From a virus: a stretch of DNA of 64,000 nt. The notes beneath the pieces are model-generated. The model saw nothing but the letters and a program-made list of their open reading frames with translations, was not told where the DNA came from and searched no databases. Made by a program: the position numbers and the translations under genes. Shown piece after piece: positions 50,163-58,113 of this stretch; the first letter of the stretch is position 1; each line of letters starts with the position of its first letter. The stretch is taken from IMG/VR virus record IMGVR_UViG_3300027387_000003, positions 16,589 through 80,588 of that record. The stretch is one strand, 5' to 3'.

Positions 50163-51616
50163 TGCGGATTGTATATTTGGGATGTGAGATTCCAAGTAAC
50201 CGCACCCTGCTAGAGTCGACCACAGCTAACCATGTGGGCCTGAGCTTCTACGGCCTTGTAAAGCGCGGATTACCTAAAACCAAAGAGTATCTATTAGAAA
50301 ACTACTTTTCTAAGGATTCCTATATTTATGTGTACCCAGGGTTACCTAAAAACCTGAACATGACCAGGGTTGAGCTCGAGGAGTTTGCTGCTGCCTACGA
50401 GCACATGATTGCCTTGAACATTGACCGCATTTCTATATTTGCTGAGATTAATAACTCATTTGTTTCCCCGTCATTCGTGGAGGAGCAGCGCCGCACAGCT
50501 TGGTCCCAGGTTCCGCCAGGTAAGTTCTTACCAGTTTGGAACCCAGAATCTAAGTTAGAAACCCTACAAGCCATGGGAGATAAGTACCTAGATATAGGCA
50601 TACCAGGCGATGTAATCGACGTAGAGACCCGTCTAGCTTCAGTCACAAGACTTATGGCTAAGCGCAATGGAAACCGCTTCCATGCGCTAGGCTGTGCCAA
50701 GCCAGACAACCTACGCTCTGTGCCTTTTGAGACCGCTAGCACCCTCTCATGGCTCTCGCCAATGATGCACGGGGAAACGATTGTCTGGGACGGTACTAGG
50801 CTTATGCGCTACCCCAAGCGTATGAAAGAACAGGCTCGCTCACGATACAACCACGTATATGAGAAGGCTGGCATAGATGCAGATAAAATTGCTGAAGATG
50901 ACCCACAGGAAGTGTGTCGCCTTGCAGTATGGTCATACGAACAGTTTGAGGTTAGGATAAATAAAGTGGGCGATTCTTATCATGATAATAACGATGAAAC
51001 TAACATGTCAGATAACGCGGAACTGACCCCAACCAATGCTGATAATAAGGGTATCCAGATGCGGAAACTTAATCCGCGAAATCCAGAAGAAATGGGCAAT
51101 TTACCAGTCTTCGGATACGAGATAAAGACCGAAGTTGATGCTGATGGAGTCATATCAGATACCACCCATATCTCATCCCAAGCAACCACAATTCGTGCAT
51201 GCGATACATGCTTTATTGCCTCTAACTGCCCTGCTTACAAGCCTCAAAGTGTGTGCGCTTTTAAGTTACCAATCGAGGTAAAGACTAAAGACCAACTTAA
51301 GAGTCTTATTAACTCAATCATCGAAATGCAGGGACAACGCGTTGCTTTTATGCGTTTTGCTGAAGAAATGAACGGTGGATACGCTGACCCTAACGTTTCT
51401 CAGGAGATAGACCGCCTATTCAAACTTATAAAAACCACCAAAGAATTGGACGACTCACGTGAGTTTATTCGCATGACCGTAGAGCGCCAAGGGTCTTCAG
51501 GTGTGCTATCTTCCATCTTCGGAGACAAGGCTCAGGCACTAAAAGAACTGCCAGACGGCGGGCTAAATGAGTCTGAAACAACCAAGATAATCAAGGATTT
51601 AACTGAAGATAAGTAA
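50162..51616 (+). CDS. Two-part protein: barrel-like N-terminus and Cys-cluster C-terminus
   Basis: 484 residues. The first ~265 form a probable alpha/beta barrel (SYIYVYPGLPKNLNMTRVEL; RISIFAEINNSFV; RFHALGCAKPDNLRSVPF; TASTLSWLSPM). A His-Ala-Leu-Gly turn and Ser-rich end recall tRNA-guanine transglycosylase-like phage proteins, but this is weak. After a disordered bridge (YHDNNDETN then MSDNAELT), the second part has CDTCFIASNCPAYKPQSVC, a four-Cys metal site, and a helical end. The bridge DNA carries a TTATCATGATAA palindrome that recurs at 51620. It may be two fused genes; an internal ATG (50.99-51.0 kb) could give the second part alone. Confidence 0.55.
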   Translation: MRIVYLGCEIPSNRTLLESTTANHVGLSFYGLVKRGLPKTKEYLLENYFSKDSYIYVYPGLPKNLNMTRVELEEFAAAYEHMIALNIDRISIFAEINNSFVSPSFVEEQRRTAWSQVPPGKFLPVWNPESKLETLQAMGDKYLDIGIPGDVIDVETRLASVTRLMAKRNGNRFHALGCAKPDNLRSVPFETASTLSWLSPMMHGETIVWDGTRLMRYPKRMKEQARSRYNHVYEKAGIDADKIAEDDPQEVCRLAVWSYEQFEVRINKVGDSYHDNNDETNMSDNAELTPTNADNKGIQMRKLNPRNPEEMGNLPVFGYEIKTEVDADGVISDTTHISSQATTIRACDTCFIASNCPAYKPQSVCAFKLPIEVKTKDQLKSLINSIIEMQGQRVAFMRFAEEMNGGYADPNVSQEIDRLFKLIKTTKELDDSREFIRMTVERQGSSGVLSSIFGDKAQALKELPDGGLNESETTKIIKDLTEDK

Positions 51617-51619
51617 GTT

Positions 51620-51637
51620 TTATTATCATGATAATAA
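51620..51637. promoter_or_regulatory. 18-bp perfect palindrome before the reductase gene
   Basis: TTATTATCA / TGATAATAA with no spacer. The 16-base core TTATCATGATAATAAC also occurs inside the preceding gene (50977-50992). Suggests an operator bound by a dimer. Confidence 0.5.
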
Positions 51638-51673
51638 CAACTAAATAAGCACGGAATCACACAGTCTGAAATC

Positions 51674-51700
51674 GGCTGTAACTCATGGCTACACTATACG
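51674..51700 (+). promoter_or_regulatory. Promoter region of the reductase gene
   Basis: GGCTGTAACTCA followed by TGGC-TACACT-ATACG. The 12-mer is identical to that in the promoter at 47997 and lies at almost the same distance from the -10-like TACACT. A shared promoter class is likely. Confidence 0.45.
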
Positions 51701-51722
51701 ACCCCCTATGAATGGAGAACAC

Positions 51723-53756
51723 ATGGCACTATCTTTCCGACTAGCCGAAGACTTTCTAAAGGAGTACCGTGCTAAACAAGTGCCTTGGGGATACAAGGAT
51801 GCTGGCGGTAACTCCGTCGGTGAGATTACCTTCCTTCGCACCTACTCCCGTCTAAAGGCTGACGGAACTAAGGAGACATGGACTGATGTTTGCCAGCGAG
51901 TAATCGAAGGCATGTACTCAATCCAAAAAGACCACTGCAAGTCCCAGCGTCTTCCTTGGAATGACTCACGAGCTCAGGCTTCGGCTAAGGAAGCCTTCGA
52001 CCGCCTGTTTAACTTAAAGTGGACTCCCCCAGGTCGTGGACTTTGGGTAATGGGAACTCCCTTAGTGAATGAACAAAAGAACTCTGCTGCTTTGCAGAAC
52101 TGCTCTTTTGTATCCACCGCTTCTATGACCAAGTTAGACCCTGCTAAGCCTTTTACTTTCTTGATGGAAGCATCGATGCTAGGCGTTGGTGTGGGCTTTG
52201 ATGATAAGGGTGCGGACAAAGACTTCCCTATTTACGAGCCTTCTAAAGATGAAGCCAACCACCAGATGTGGGAAATCCCAGATACCCGCGAGGGATGGGT
52301 GGACTCTGTTGGCATGCTTATCAACTCCTACTTAAAACCAGACCAGCCTAGATGGGTATTTGATTACACACTTATCCGTCCTGAAGGAGAACCAATCAAG
52401 ACCTTCGGCGGCACTGCAGCTGGGCCAGGGCCTCTCGTTAAGTTACACGACTATATTGCTAACCTATTTGAAGGTCGGGCTAATCAAAAGTTAACCCGCA
52501 AAGATATTGCAGATATAGGCAACCTGATAGGCGTTTGCGTTGTCTCTGGCAATGTCCGCCGCTCAGCCGAACTTCTCATGGGTCGTTTGGATGACAAGGA
52601 CTTCTTAAACTTAAAGAACCCTGCTGTATATCCTGAACGCAACTCTTATGACCCCGCCTCTCCTGGCTGGGCATGGATGTCTAACAACTCTGTCGAGGTA
52701 AAGGTCGGAGATGACTTCTCTGGAATTATCGAAGGTATCGCTCTCAATGGTGAGCCTGGGGTTATCTGGATGGATGTTACCCGTCAGTATGGTCGTCTTA
52801 TTGACCCAATCAATAATAAAGACCATCGAGCCTCTGGATATAACCCATGCGCTGAACAGTCCCTTGAATCTTTTGAGTGCTGTACTTTGGTGGAGACTTA
52901 CCTCAACCGCCACGACTCTATAGATGACTACAAGCGCACATTAAAGTTTGCGTACTTATATGCAAAGACTGTCACGTTGCTTCCTACTCACTGGGAAGAA
53001 ACAAATGCAATCATGCAACGCAATCGTCGTATCGGAACTTCTATGTCTGGTGTGGCTAACTTTGCAGACCGCAAGGGCTTGCCAACTCTCCGTGAGTGGA
53101 TGGACTCTGGCTACAAAGTCATCCAAGACTACGACCGCACATACTCAGAGTGGCTAGGTATCCGTGAATCTATTAAGACTACTACTGTGAAGCCAAGCGG
53201 AACTGTATCTATCCTTGCTGGAGAATCTCCTGGAGTGCATTGGACGCCAGGTGGAGAATACTTTAACCGTGCAATCCGCTTTTCTAATGATGACCCTATG
53301 CTACCTCTCTTTAGAGCGTCGGGTTATAAAGTAGAAAAGGCTTCGGAATCTCCAAAAACAACTTCTGTAGTCTTCTTCCCCATCCATAGCTCCGCGCTAC
53401 GCAGTGAGAAAGATGTTTCTATATATGAAAAGACCTCTCTCGCGGCTATGGCTCAGCGCCATTGGTCAGACAACAGTGTAAGCGTTACAGTATCGTTTGA
53501 CGCGGACAAAGAAAAGGATGCCGTGGGAACAGTGCTACATATGTTTGACGGGCAACTCAAAACCGTTTCCTTCCTACCTATGGGGAACGCGACTTACCCG
53601 CAAATGCCATACACACAGATAACTAAAGAAGAATACGACAAATCTACTATGAAGTTACTGCCTATTGACTTTACTGATGTCTATGCGGGAATGGCAGCGG
53701 ACGCAATCGGCGAGAAATACTGCTCAACAGACTACTGCGAAGTACCTAAACAATAA
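51723..53756 (+). CDS. nrdJ: B12-dependent (class II) ribonucleoside triphosphate reductase
   Basis: 677 residues; start chosen for GGAG five bases upstream (an ATG five codons earlier is less well placed). WTPPGRGLWVMGTPL, LQNCSFVST (one active-site Cys), NPCAEQSLESFECCTL (the thiyl radical site NPCxE) and the C-terminal pair CSTDYCEVPK match the monomeric adenosylcobalamin-dependent reductase. It reduces ribonucleotides with no need for oxygen or a second subunit, but it depends on host B12. No NrdB or NrdF gene is in the window. Supplies dNTPs together with the dNMP kinase. Confidence 0.95.
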   Translation: MALSFRLAEDFLKEYRAKQVPWGYKDAGGNSVGEITFLRTYSRLKADGTKETWTDVCQRVIEGMYSIQKDHCKSQRLPWNDSRAQASAKEAFDRLFNLKWTPPGRGLWVMGTPLVNEQKNSAALQNCSFVSTASMTKLDPAKPFTFLMEASMLGVGVGFDDKGADKDFPIYEPSKDEANHQMWEIPDTREGWVDSVGMLINSYLKPDQPRWVFDYTLIRPEGEPIKTFGGTAAGPGPLVKLHDYIANLFEGRANQKLTRKDIADIGNLIGVCVVSGNVRRSAELLMGRLDDKDFLNLKNPAVYPERNSYDPASPGWAWMSNNSVEVKVGDDFSGIIEGIALNGEPGVIWMDVTRQYGRLIDPINNKDHRASGYNPCAEQSLESFECCTLVETYLNRHDSIDDYKRTLKFAYLYAKTVTLLPTHWEETNAIMQRNRRIGTSMSGVANFADRKGLPTLREWMDSGYKVIQDYDRTYSEWLGIRESIKTTTVKPSGTVSILAGESPGVHWTPGGEYFNRAIRFSNDDPMLPLFRASGYKVEKASESPKTTSVVFFPIHSSALRSEKDVSIYEKTSLAAMAQRHWSDNSVSVTVSFDADKEKDAVGTVLHMFDGQLKTVSFLPMGNATYPQMPYTQITKEEYDKSTMKLLPIDFTDVYAGMAADAIGEKYCSTDYCEVPKQ

Positions 53757-53770
53757 ACTAATATAAAAGT

Positions 53771-53810
53771 AGAGAGCCCCTAGTTACCCGAAAACTAGGG
53801 GCTCTCTTTA
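53771..53810. terminator. Bidirectional terminator between the two halves
   Basis: 15-bp perfect stem (AGAGAGCCCCTAGTT / AACTAGGGGCTCTCT), followed rightward by TTTATT and leftward by ACTTTTAT. Lies between convergent messages. The ~95 bases after it to 53906 hold no gene that I can see. Confidence 0.85.
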
Positions 53811-53906
53811 TTGGGAGAGGCGCAGGTCTATCTATCCGAAGGGGTGGGTCATGGATAGCCTTAAAAGTGTTAGTAGAGGAACACTCTCTTTGACGCCTAT
53901 ATTAAG

Positions 53907-54065
53907 TTATTTACATTTATTACAGTAATTAGGAACTCTCAGATTATTAGGGTGTGTGCGGTAAGTGCTACCACAGTGAAAGCATAGAACTTGCACAGTA
54001 GAACTATCTCCGAACTTACTCTCTTTAATATAAAACGGGTTACGAACTCTTATATCTTTAATCAT
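53907..54065 (-). CDS. Small zinc-ribbon protein, end of the leftward array
   Basis: 52 residues, below the usual ORF cut-off. VLCFHCGSTYRTH and NYCNKCK give two CxxC pairs (28/31 and 48/51). The start overlaps the end of the preceding gene. Probably a zinc-binding peptide in a small-gene array. Confidence 0.65.
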   Translation of the reverse strand: MIKDIRVRNPFYIKESKFGDSSTVQVLCFHCGSTYRTHPNNLRVPNYCNKCK

Positions 54066-54177
54066 CATCTTCTAACTCATCATCATCTACCCACTCATCG
54101 GGGTCTATTGTAGGACTTGGGTTACCCCAATCAGGTTCAGGAACGATAGGGTCAAACGAATAACCAAACTTAGACAT
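54058..54177 (-). CDS. Very small acidic protein
   Basis: 39 residues, ending in a long Asp/Glu run (EWVDDDELEDDD). GAGAG lies upstream. The following gene overlaps its end by 8 bases. Existence is supported by tight linkage only. Function unknown. Confidence 0.45.
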   Translation of the reverse strand: MSKFGYSFDPIVPEPDWGNPSPTIDPDEWVDDDELEDDD

Positions 54178-54184
54178 TTAACTA

Positions 54185-54472
54185 TTAAATCTCTCTCTTG
54201 AACAATACTTTGCCCTCAAACGACATAGGCTTGCCCTTTGCGTCAAGGTCAGTACCAGCAATCATCTTTACAGACTTCTTAGTGGTCATCTTAATAACCA
54301 TTTCCTTAATCCAACGCTTACCTGCGCTCGCGTTAGACCATGCGGTTGATACGATTACATTACCTTCGTCAATGCCCTCATCATAAGTGGTAACACGGGC
54401 TAACCATGCGCCACCCTTCTCAGGGTTCTTCTTTAGCGTAGCGTCAAATACTACATTTACTTTCTTAGCCAT
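54185..54472 (-). CDS. Small basic protein
   Basis: 95 residues with strong SD AAGGAG. Mixed strand/helix pattern with VNVVFDATLKKNPEKGG, WLARVTTYDEGIDEGNVIV and VKMIAGTDLDAKGKPMSF, basic overall. It may be a small DNA- or protein-contact protein. Unrecognised. Confidence 0.6.
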   Translation of the reverse strand: MAKKVNVVFDATLKKNPEKGGAWLARVTTYDEGIDEGNVIVSTAWSNASAGKRWIKEMVIKMTTKKSVKMIAGTDLDAKGKPMSFEGKVLFKREI

Positions 54473-54554
54473 TTAATTTCTCCTTAGGGTAGGCGTGAAA
54501 AGGGTACTGCTATACAACTAACTTGTCTAGTGGGCGTTGTGCGCCCAGCACAAA

Positions 54555-54665
54555 CTAACTAACGCCGTCCATTTCCGATACGGACTTCTTCTCTATCTTT
54601 AATCCTTCGTCTTTACCGCAACTGCAATTACCGCAACCGCACTTACTCTCTTTATCGTCAGACAT
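54555..54665 (-). CDS. Tiny Cys-rich protein
   Basis: 36 residues with KCGCGNCSCGKDEG, five Cys in ten positions, a strong candidate for metal binding. The ribosome binding site is a purine-only (GA)10 run upstream of ATG. Directly downstream lies a hairpin and the CCCAGCACAAAC element. Function unknown. Confidence 0.55.
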   Translation of the reverse strand: MSDDKESKCGCGNCSCGKDEGLKIEKKSVSEMDGVS

Positions 54666-54684
54666 CTCTCTCTCTCTCTCTCTC
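54665..54684. repeat. (TC)10 dinucleotide repeat at a start codon
   Basis: Ten TC units on the top strand, GA-rich on the coding strand of the leftward gene, ending exactly at its ATG. It serves as a purine-rich ribosome binding region and can change length by slippage, so it might tune translation. Confidence 0.6.
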
Positions 54685-54687
54685 TTA

Positions 54688-54831
54688 TTAAATAGACGCA
54701 GGGCTACCCTGCGGTACGATACACATTACGCAAAAGGCTAACCCAACCGCTACGGCTTGCTCAATATCCATGCCTTCGGGTGCAATTAACTCTCCGTTAT
54801 CATACTCAATAAAACAACGGGCGCATCTCAT
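54688..54831 (-). CDS. Tiny protein with two Cys pairs
   Basis: 47 residues. CARC (residues 3-6) and CVMC (34-37) form one likely zinc site. The ATG overlaps the stop of the next gene upstream on this strand (ATGA). Confidence 0.6.
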   Translation of the reverse strand: MRCARCFIEYDNGELIAPEGMDIEQAVAVGLAFCVMCIVPQGSPASI

Positions 54832-55274
54832 TTCTCAATACCAAAGTCCTCTAGGTTCTCATCTGTAATAGTAGTGGTGGGTTCTAATTTATATTCCGTA
54901 CCATAGCCCTTGTAGATTACTGTGCCGTCATTATCGGTAATTGTAACCACTTCTCTTGCCGTTGTAATAAAATCTTGTAGGTAGTGACTATCAACAATAG
55001 TTTCTACTGTGGCTTCACTCTCTCCCTTATATTTAATTCCTTCGGGTAGTGTAATAAGACTATCCCACTCCTCTTTATTGGCGTGTTCGATAGCCTCAAT
55101 ACATGTTTCTACCATAGCAAGGGGTACGGGTGGGTTAAGATTATTCTGTAAGTGGTACGCGACCAACTTCCAATAGTCGCTGACTTCCTCTAACTCGTCG
55201 TCAAGGTTCTCTATAATCTCGCCTTCATATACTTCGTGACCTTCATGGTCGTATCCGATAAACTCATCAGACAT
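54828..55274 (-). CDS. Acidic hypothetical protein
   Basis: 148 residues from the internal ATG (MSDEFIGYDHEGHEVYEGE), which follows GGGAG; the reading frame is open 25 codons further but those overlap another small gene. Acidic N-terminal region then a helical centre and a beta end (EVVTITDNDGTVIYKGYGT). Overlaps neighbours by 4-8 bases. Function unknown. Confidence 0.6.
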   Translation of the reverse strand: MSDEFIGYDHEGHEVYEGEIIENLDDELEEVSDYWKLVAYHLQNNLNPPVPLAMVETCIEAIEHANKEEWDSLITLPEGIKYKGESEATVETIVDSHYLQDFITTAREVVTITDNDGTVIYKGYGTEYKLEPTTTITDENLEDFGIEK

Positions 55275-55416
55275 GGTAAGACACTCCCGTTCGTAGGTTT
55301 CTTTGATACATAACTTCTGTAATTGTATCCCTAGTAAGACAATTAGCACAACCGCATGCTAACGGGTGTCCTTCAATAAGCCTATCTAACTCATCTAATA
55401 ACTCTGTTACGCTCAT
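55267..55416 (-). CDS. Tiny protein with CGCANC motif
   Basis: 49 residues with strong SD AAAGGAGATAGC. A short helix followed by CGCANCLTRDT. Similar three-Cys motif as in the 36-residue peptide nearby. Overlaps both neighbours. Function unknown. Confidence 0.6.
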   Translation of the reverse strand: MSVTELLDELDRLIEGHPLACGCANCLTRDTITEVMYQRNLRTGVSYHV

Positions 55417-55568
55417 GCTATCTCCTTTACAATAAGGTTAGCCTTGTGGATAAGGTCGCCGTATTCCTGACGCACCCACTCATCTGCTAACGCTAGGGCT
55501 TCCGCGCTTGTATCTGTATCCCATGCGGTTGATATATCCGCTACAACTCTTACTTCGTACTTAGGCAT
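55413..55568 (-). CDS. Small hypothetical protein
   Basis: 51 residues. PKYEVRVVADISTAWDTDT then a helix ALALADEWVRQEYG: strand-turn-helix pattern. Overlaps the next start by ATGA. Contains by chance an antisense DnaA-box sequence. Function unknown. Confidence 0.5.
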   Translation of the reverse strand: MPKYEVRVVADISTAWDTDTSAEALALADEWVRQEYGDLIHKANLIVKEIA

Positions 55569-55728
55569 ATTCCTCTACCTCTCGCTCAATAACGCCTTCT
55601 ACAATAAGGCTATCTAATAGGTCTGCTACATCTCCTAGCCGACCCTTTAACTTAGGGTCGGTTACTGCGTATCGTGCTTCCTCTACGGCATTTACCATTG
55701 AGTATAGGTTTTCCTTTGTGTATTCCAT
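55561..55728 (-). CDS. Small helical protein
   Basis: 55 residues, MEYTKENLYSMVNAVEEARY and an amphipathic second helix. No Cys. Overlaps the following gene by 8 bases and the preceding stop by 1 base. Confidence 0.5.
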   Translation of the reverse strand: MEYTKENLYSMVNAVEEARYAVTDPKLKGRLGDVADLLDSLIVEGVIEREVEEYA

Positions 55729-56000
55729 TATGCTTTCTCGCTTTCTGTTTCTAATAGGCTTAGGTAGCCCACGATAGGTGGCTCTATATTTAACTCTGTC
55801 ATTAGTTCATAGATACTGTCATTAGCCTCATCTATCACCATGCGCTCGTCATGGTAATCAAGGTTCTCTATGCGTGGGTCGTCTGCGTTACGAAGGTACG
55901 CGGTATCTAGTGCTACATCTAGTGCGGTATCTAATAGGCTTATTGCCTTCTCATCACCATTTATATATTTATTAAATAGGGCTAGGTATTGTGGGTTCAT
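55728..56000 (-). CDS. Small helical protein
   Basis: 90 residues, helical and acidic with YLALFNKYINGDEKAISLLD and MVIDEANDSIYELMTEL. The start overlaps the stop upstream (ATGA). Unrecognised. Confidence 0.55.
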   Translation of the reverse strand: MNPQYLALFNKYINGDEKAISLLDTALDVALDTAYLRNADDPRIENLDYHDERMVIDEANDSIYELMTELNIEPPIVGYLSLLETESEKA

Positions 56001-56155
56001 TTGCTTCTGTCCTCTAGGTAGAATAAATAATCTAACGCGGTATCACACGCATTAACGCCGTACTCGTCTTTTTCGATTTCCTCATGCGCCTTTAATCGGG
56101 TTAATACTTCTTTCAGTAGTTCTTTGTAATCTATATTTGGGTCTTGGTATTCCAT
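55997..56155 (-). CDS. Small helical protein, first of the array
   Basis: 52 residues, MEYQDPNIDYKELLKEVLTR then a second helix. Begins MEY like the 55-residue protein further down the array, which may be a distant copy. SD AGGGCAAC is modest. Confidence 0.5.
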   Translation of the reverse strand: MEYQDPNIDYKELLKEVLTRLKAHEEIEKDEYGVNACDTALDYLFYLEDRSK

Positions 56156-56169
56156 ATTTGTTGCCCTTC

Positions 56170-56215
56170 TGTTTGTGTTGTAGCGGATACCTGCACCTTA
56201 ACTGCAAGTATCCGC
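56170..56215. repeat. TGTTTGTGTTG element and adjacent hairpin
   Basis: TGTTTGTGTTG is the same tip sequence as that bounding the long inverted repeats at 60-64 kb. Beside it GCGGATAC / GTATCCGC (56183-56190, 56208-56215) forms a hairpin after the VWA gene and before the small-gene array; it may be an attenuator for that array. Confidence 0.5.
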
Positions 56216-56235
56216 CCGAACGCCTGTTCGTATTG

Positions 56236-58113
56236 TTAGTGCCTCTTACCCATGACCAACTTAACTAGGTCTTTAGCAATATCTACTAGGTCGCGTGGCT
56301 CTGATACTACACGCATTACCTGTGCTTCATGTCGTACTTCCTTCATGTACGCCTTGTAGCGGTCGTAGTCGTTAGCCTTTATCCACTCAAAGTCACCGAG
56401 GAAGGCTACGCTAGTCATAACTCCCTCTTTAGATAAGTCTTTAATAATCCTATCGTTCTGCTCTGTCATATCCCATGAGCCGTCGGTAACGATAAATAGT
56501 ATCTTGATACCTTTACGGCTAGTGCGAAGTATGCGTTGCGCTTCTAATAGGGCTTTGTAAGGGTTAGTACCACCGCTACTATTTACGAAGCGGTATTCCG
56601 TAGGCTTAGCCTTCTCATCTGCGCTATAAACTAGGCGAGAGTCGTGGTTAAACTTATAGACGGATACGCGCCCGTTAATGCGTTCGATACCGCGCTTGAT
56701 AGTCCATGCGCTCTCCATAGTTCTCTGTATCTGCCACGCCATGCTACCGCTAGTATCTACTAGGACTACCGCTTCTATGTCGTTGTTGCTATTGCCTTCA
56801 CTCCACCTATCGAATAGGCGGTTAATGTCGTTAATATCTGACTTCATAGCGCGACCTATATTTAAGCGACCGCTTTCTACTTCTAACTCCCATTGTGGGT
56901 CGTTATCTATGCGTAGGCGTTCCATAGCCACAGCGAAGTTACGAGCGTTAGCCTGTAACTGTGGCTTCACAACGCTATTAGTGTATGAGCCCTGCTTAAT
57001 AGCACTATGAGAGTTAGAGTTATCACGGATAGCCTTACGGACTTCCTGTGTATCTCGCTTAACTTCCTCACGCTTTAGTAGTTCGTTGAGGTCATTGTTA
57101 ATCTTATCTTTGAGGGCTTTATCATCTGCGCTCTGCTCATCTGATAAGCCTGTTGTATCGTTGGAGTTAGTGTTATCGGCAGGTTCATCTAACTTCTCAT
57201 TACCTGCGTTACTACCTGCTTCCTGACTACTAGCCTTATCTTGTAGTTTCTGTTGCTCTTTGTTACCTTCCATGCGACCTTTATCCATAGGCTTGCGGTC
57301 GCCATGACCACCGCCGTCCTGTGGGATAGGGCTATCACCCGTTGGTTGGTCGTCCTTACCGACTATCTGTGCAAACTGTCGGAGAATATCCAACGCTCTT
57401 GCGTAGTCGCGTGGGAATACGAGGGTGCGGTACTCATGGATAATCACGGATAGCAACTGCGCGGTATTAACGCCATGCTTCTTAATAAACCTATCTGCGA
57501 GTTCCTGTCGCAACTCTATATCTAAATACTTACGACCTGTAAATAGTGGGAAGTAATCTGCAAACTCGTTGCTATCTCCCTTCAAGATATATTCTAGGCA
57601 TGAGGCTTCTAGGAAGGGTGCGGTCGCAGGGTACTTAGCGATTAGTAGGCGTTCGATACGGCTATCTTCTAGGATATTGAAGGCTCTGCCTAAGCCTTCC
57701 TGTCTGATAGTCGTACCAAACTCACTACCACCACGCGGAGTCCATAGGACATGCGCGACCTCATGGTAGTTAAACCCATGAAGGCTCACGATACTCTCGT
57801 CGGTTACATCTTCTAGTAGGTGTGCGTTGAACACGATATTCTTGCCGTCGTTATAGGCGGTAGTATCCATTTCAGGGTTATCTTCAACCCGTACTTCTAC
57901 GGGGTCGCCTGTAATAATCCTATCTGCCTTGCTATACACGATACCGACGGATTGTAACTTTTCGATATGCTTTGCTACGGCTTCCTGTCGTTCTTCAATA
58001 GCGTCGTAGTCGGTAACCCAATTACCTTCTTCATCACGGGAGTTATATTCTCCCCCGTAACGAAGTTCGTTAATAAGGTTATCTAATATGTCGTTCTGAT
58101 TAGCCTTAGGCAT
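56236..58113 (-). CDS. VWA-domain protein with HExxH motif (CobT-like)
   Basis: 625 residues. HEVAHVLW (residues ~117-124) is a metallopeptidase-like HExxH. Residues ~265-350 are acidic/Gln-rich linker. The C-terminal VWA domain contains VVLVDTSGSMAWQ (MIDAS DxSxS, about 450) and FIVTDGSWDM. Pairing with the next gene, a MoxR/CobS-type ATPase, fits the phage cobS/cobT-like pairs. In phages this pair is usually not a true cobalt chelatase and its actual target is not established. Overlaps the ATPase gene by 8 bases. Confidence 0.85.
   Translation of the reverse strand: MPKANQNDILDNLINELRYGGEYNSRDEEGNWVTDYDAIEERQEAVAKHIEKLQSVGIVYSKADRIITGDPVEVRVEDNPEMDTTAYNDGKNIVFNAHLLEDVTDESIVSLHGFNYHEVAHVLWTPRGGSEFGTTIRQEGLGRAFNILEDSRIERLLIAKYPATAPFLEASCLEYILKGDSNEFADYFPLFTGRKYLDIELRQELADRFIKKHGVNTAQLLSVIIHEYRTLVFPRDYARALDILRQFAQIVGKDDQPTGDSPIPQDGGGHGDRKPMDKGRMEGNKEQQKLQDKASSQEAGSNAGNEKLDEPADNTNSNDTTGLSDEQSADDKALKDKINNDLNELLKREEVKRDTQEVRKAIRDNSNSHSAIKQGSYTNSVVKPQLQANARNFAVAMERLRIDNDPQWELEVESGRLNIGRAMKSDINDINRLFDRWSEGNSNNDIEAVVLVDTSGSMAWQIQRTMESAWTIKRGIERINGRVSVYKFNHDSRLVYSADEKAKPTEYRFVNSSGGTNPYKALLEAQRILRTSRKGIKILFIVTDGSWDMTEQNDRIIKDLSKEGVMTSVAFLGDFEWIKANDYDRYKAYMKEVRHEAQVMRVVSEPRDLVDIAKDLVKLVMGKRH

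Noticed and set aside
50162-51616. Assignment as DpdA-type transglycosylase for modified DNA
   Set aside because: Only a short HALG turn and a vague barrel pattern agree, the zinc-site spacing does not fit clearly, and no queuosine-precursor genes are present in the window.
55445-55453. Another DnaA-box sequence, in reverse orientation
   Set aside because: It lies inside a small coding gene, lacks the conserved flank, and has no inverted repeat or promoter beside it.
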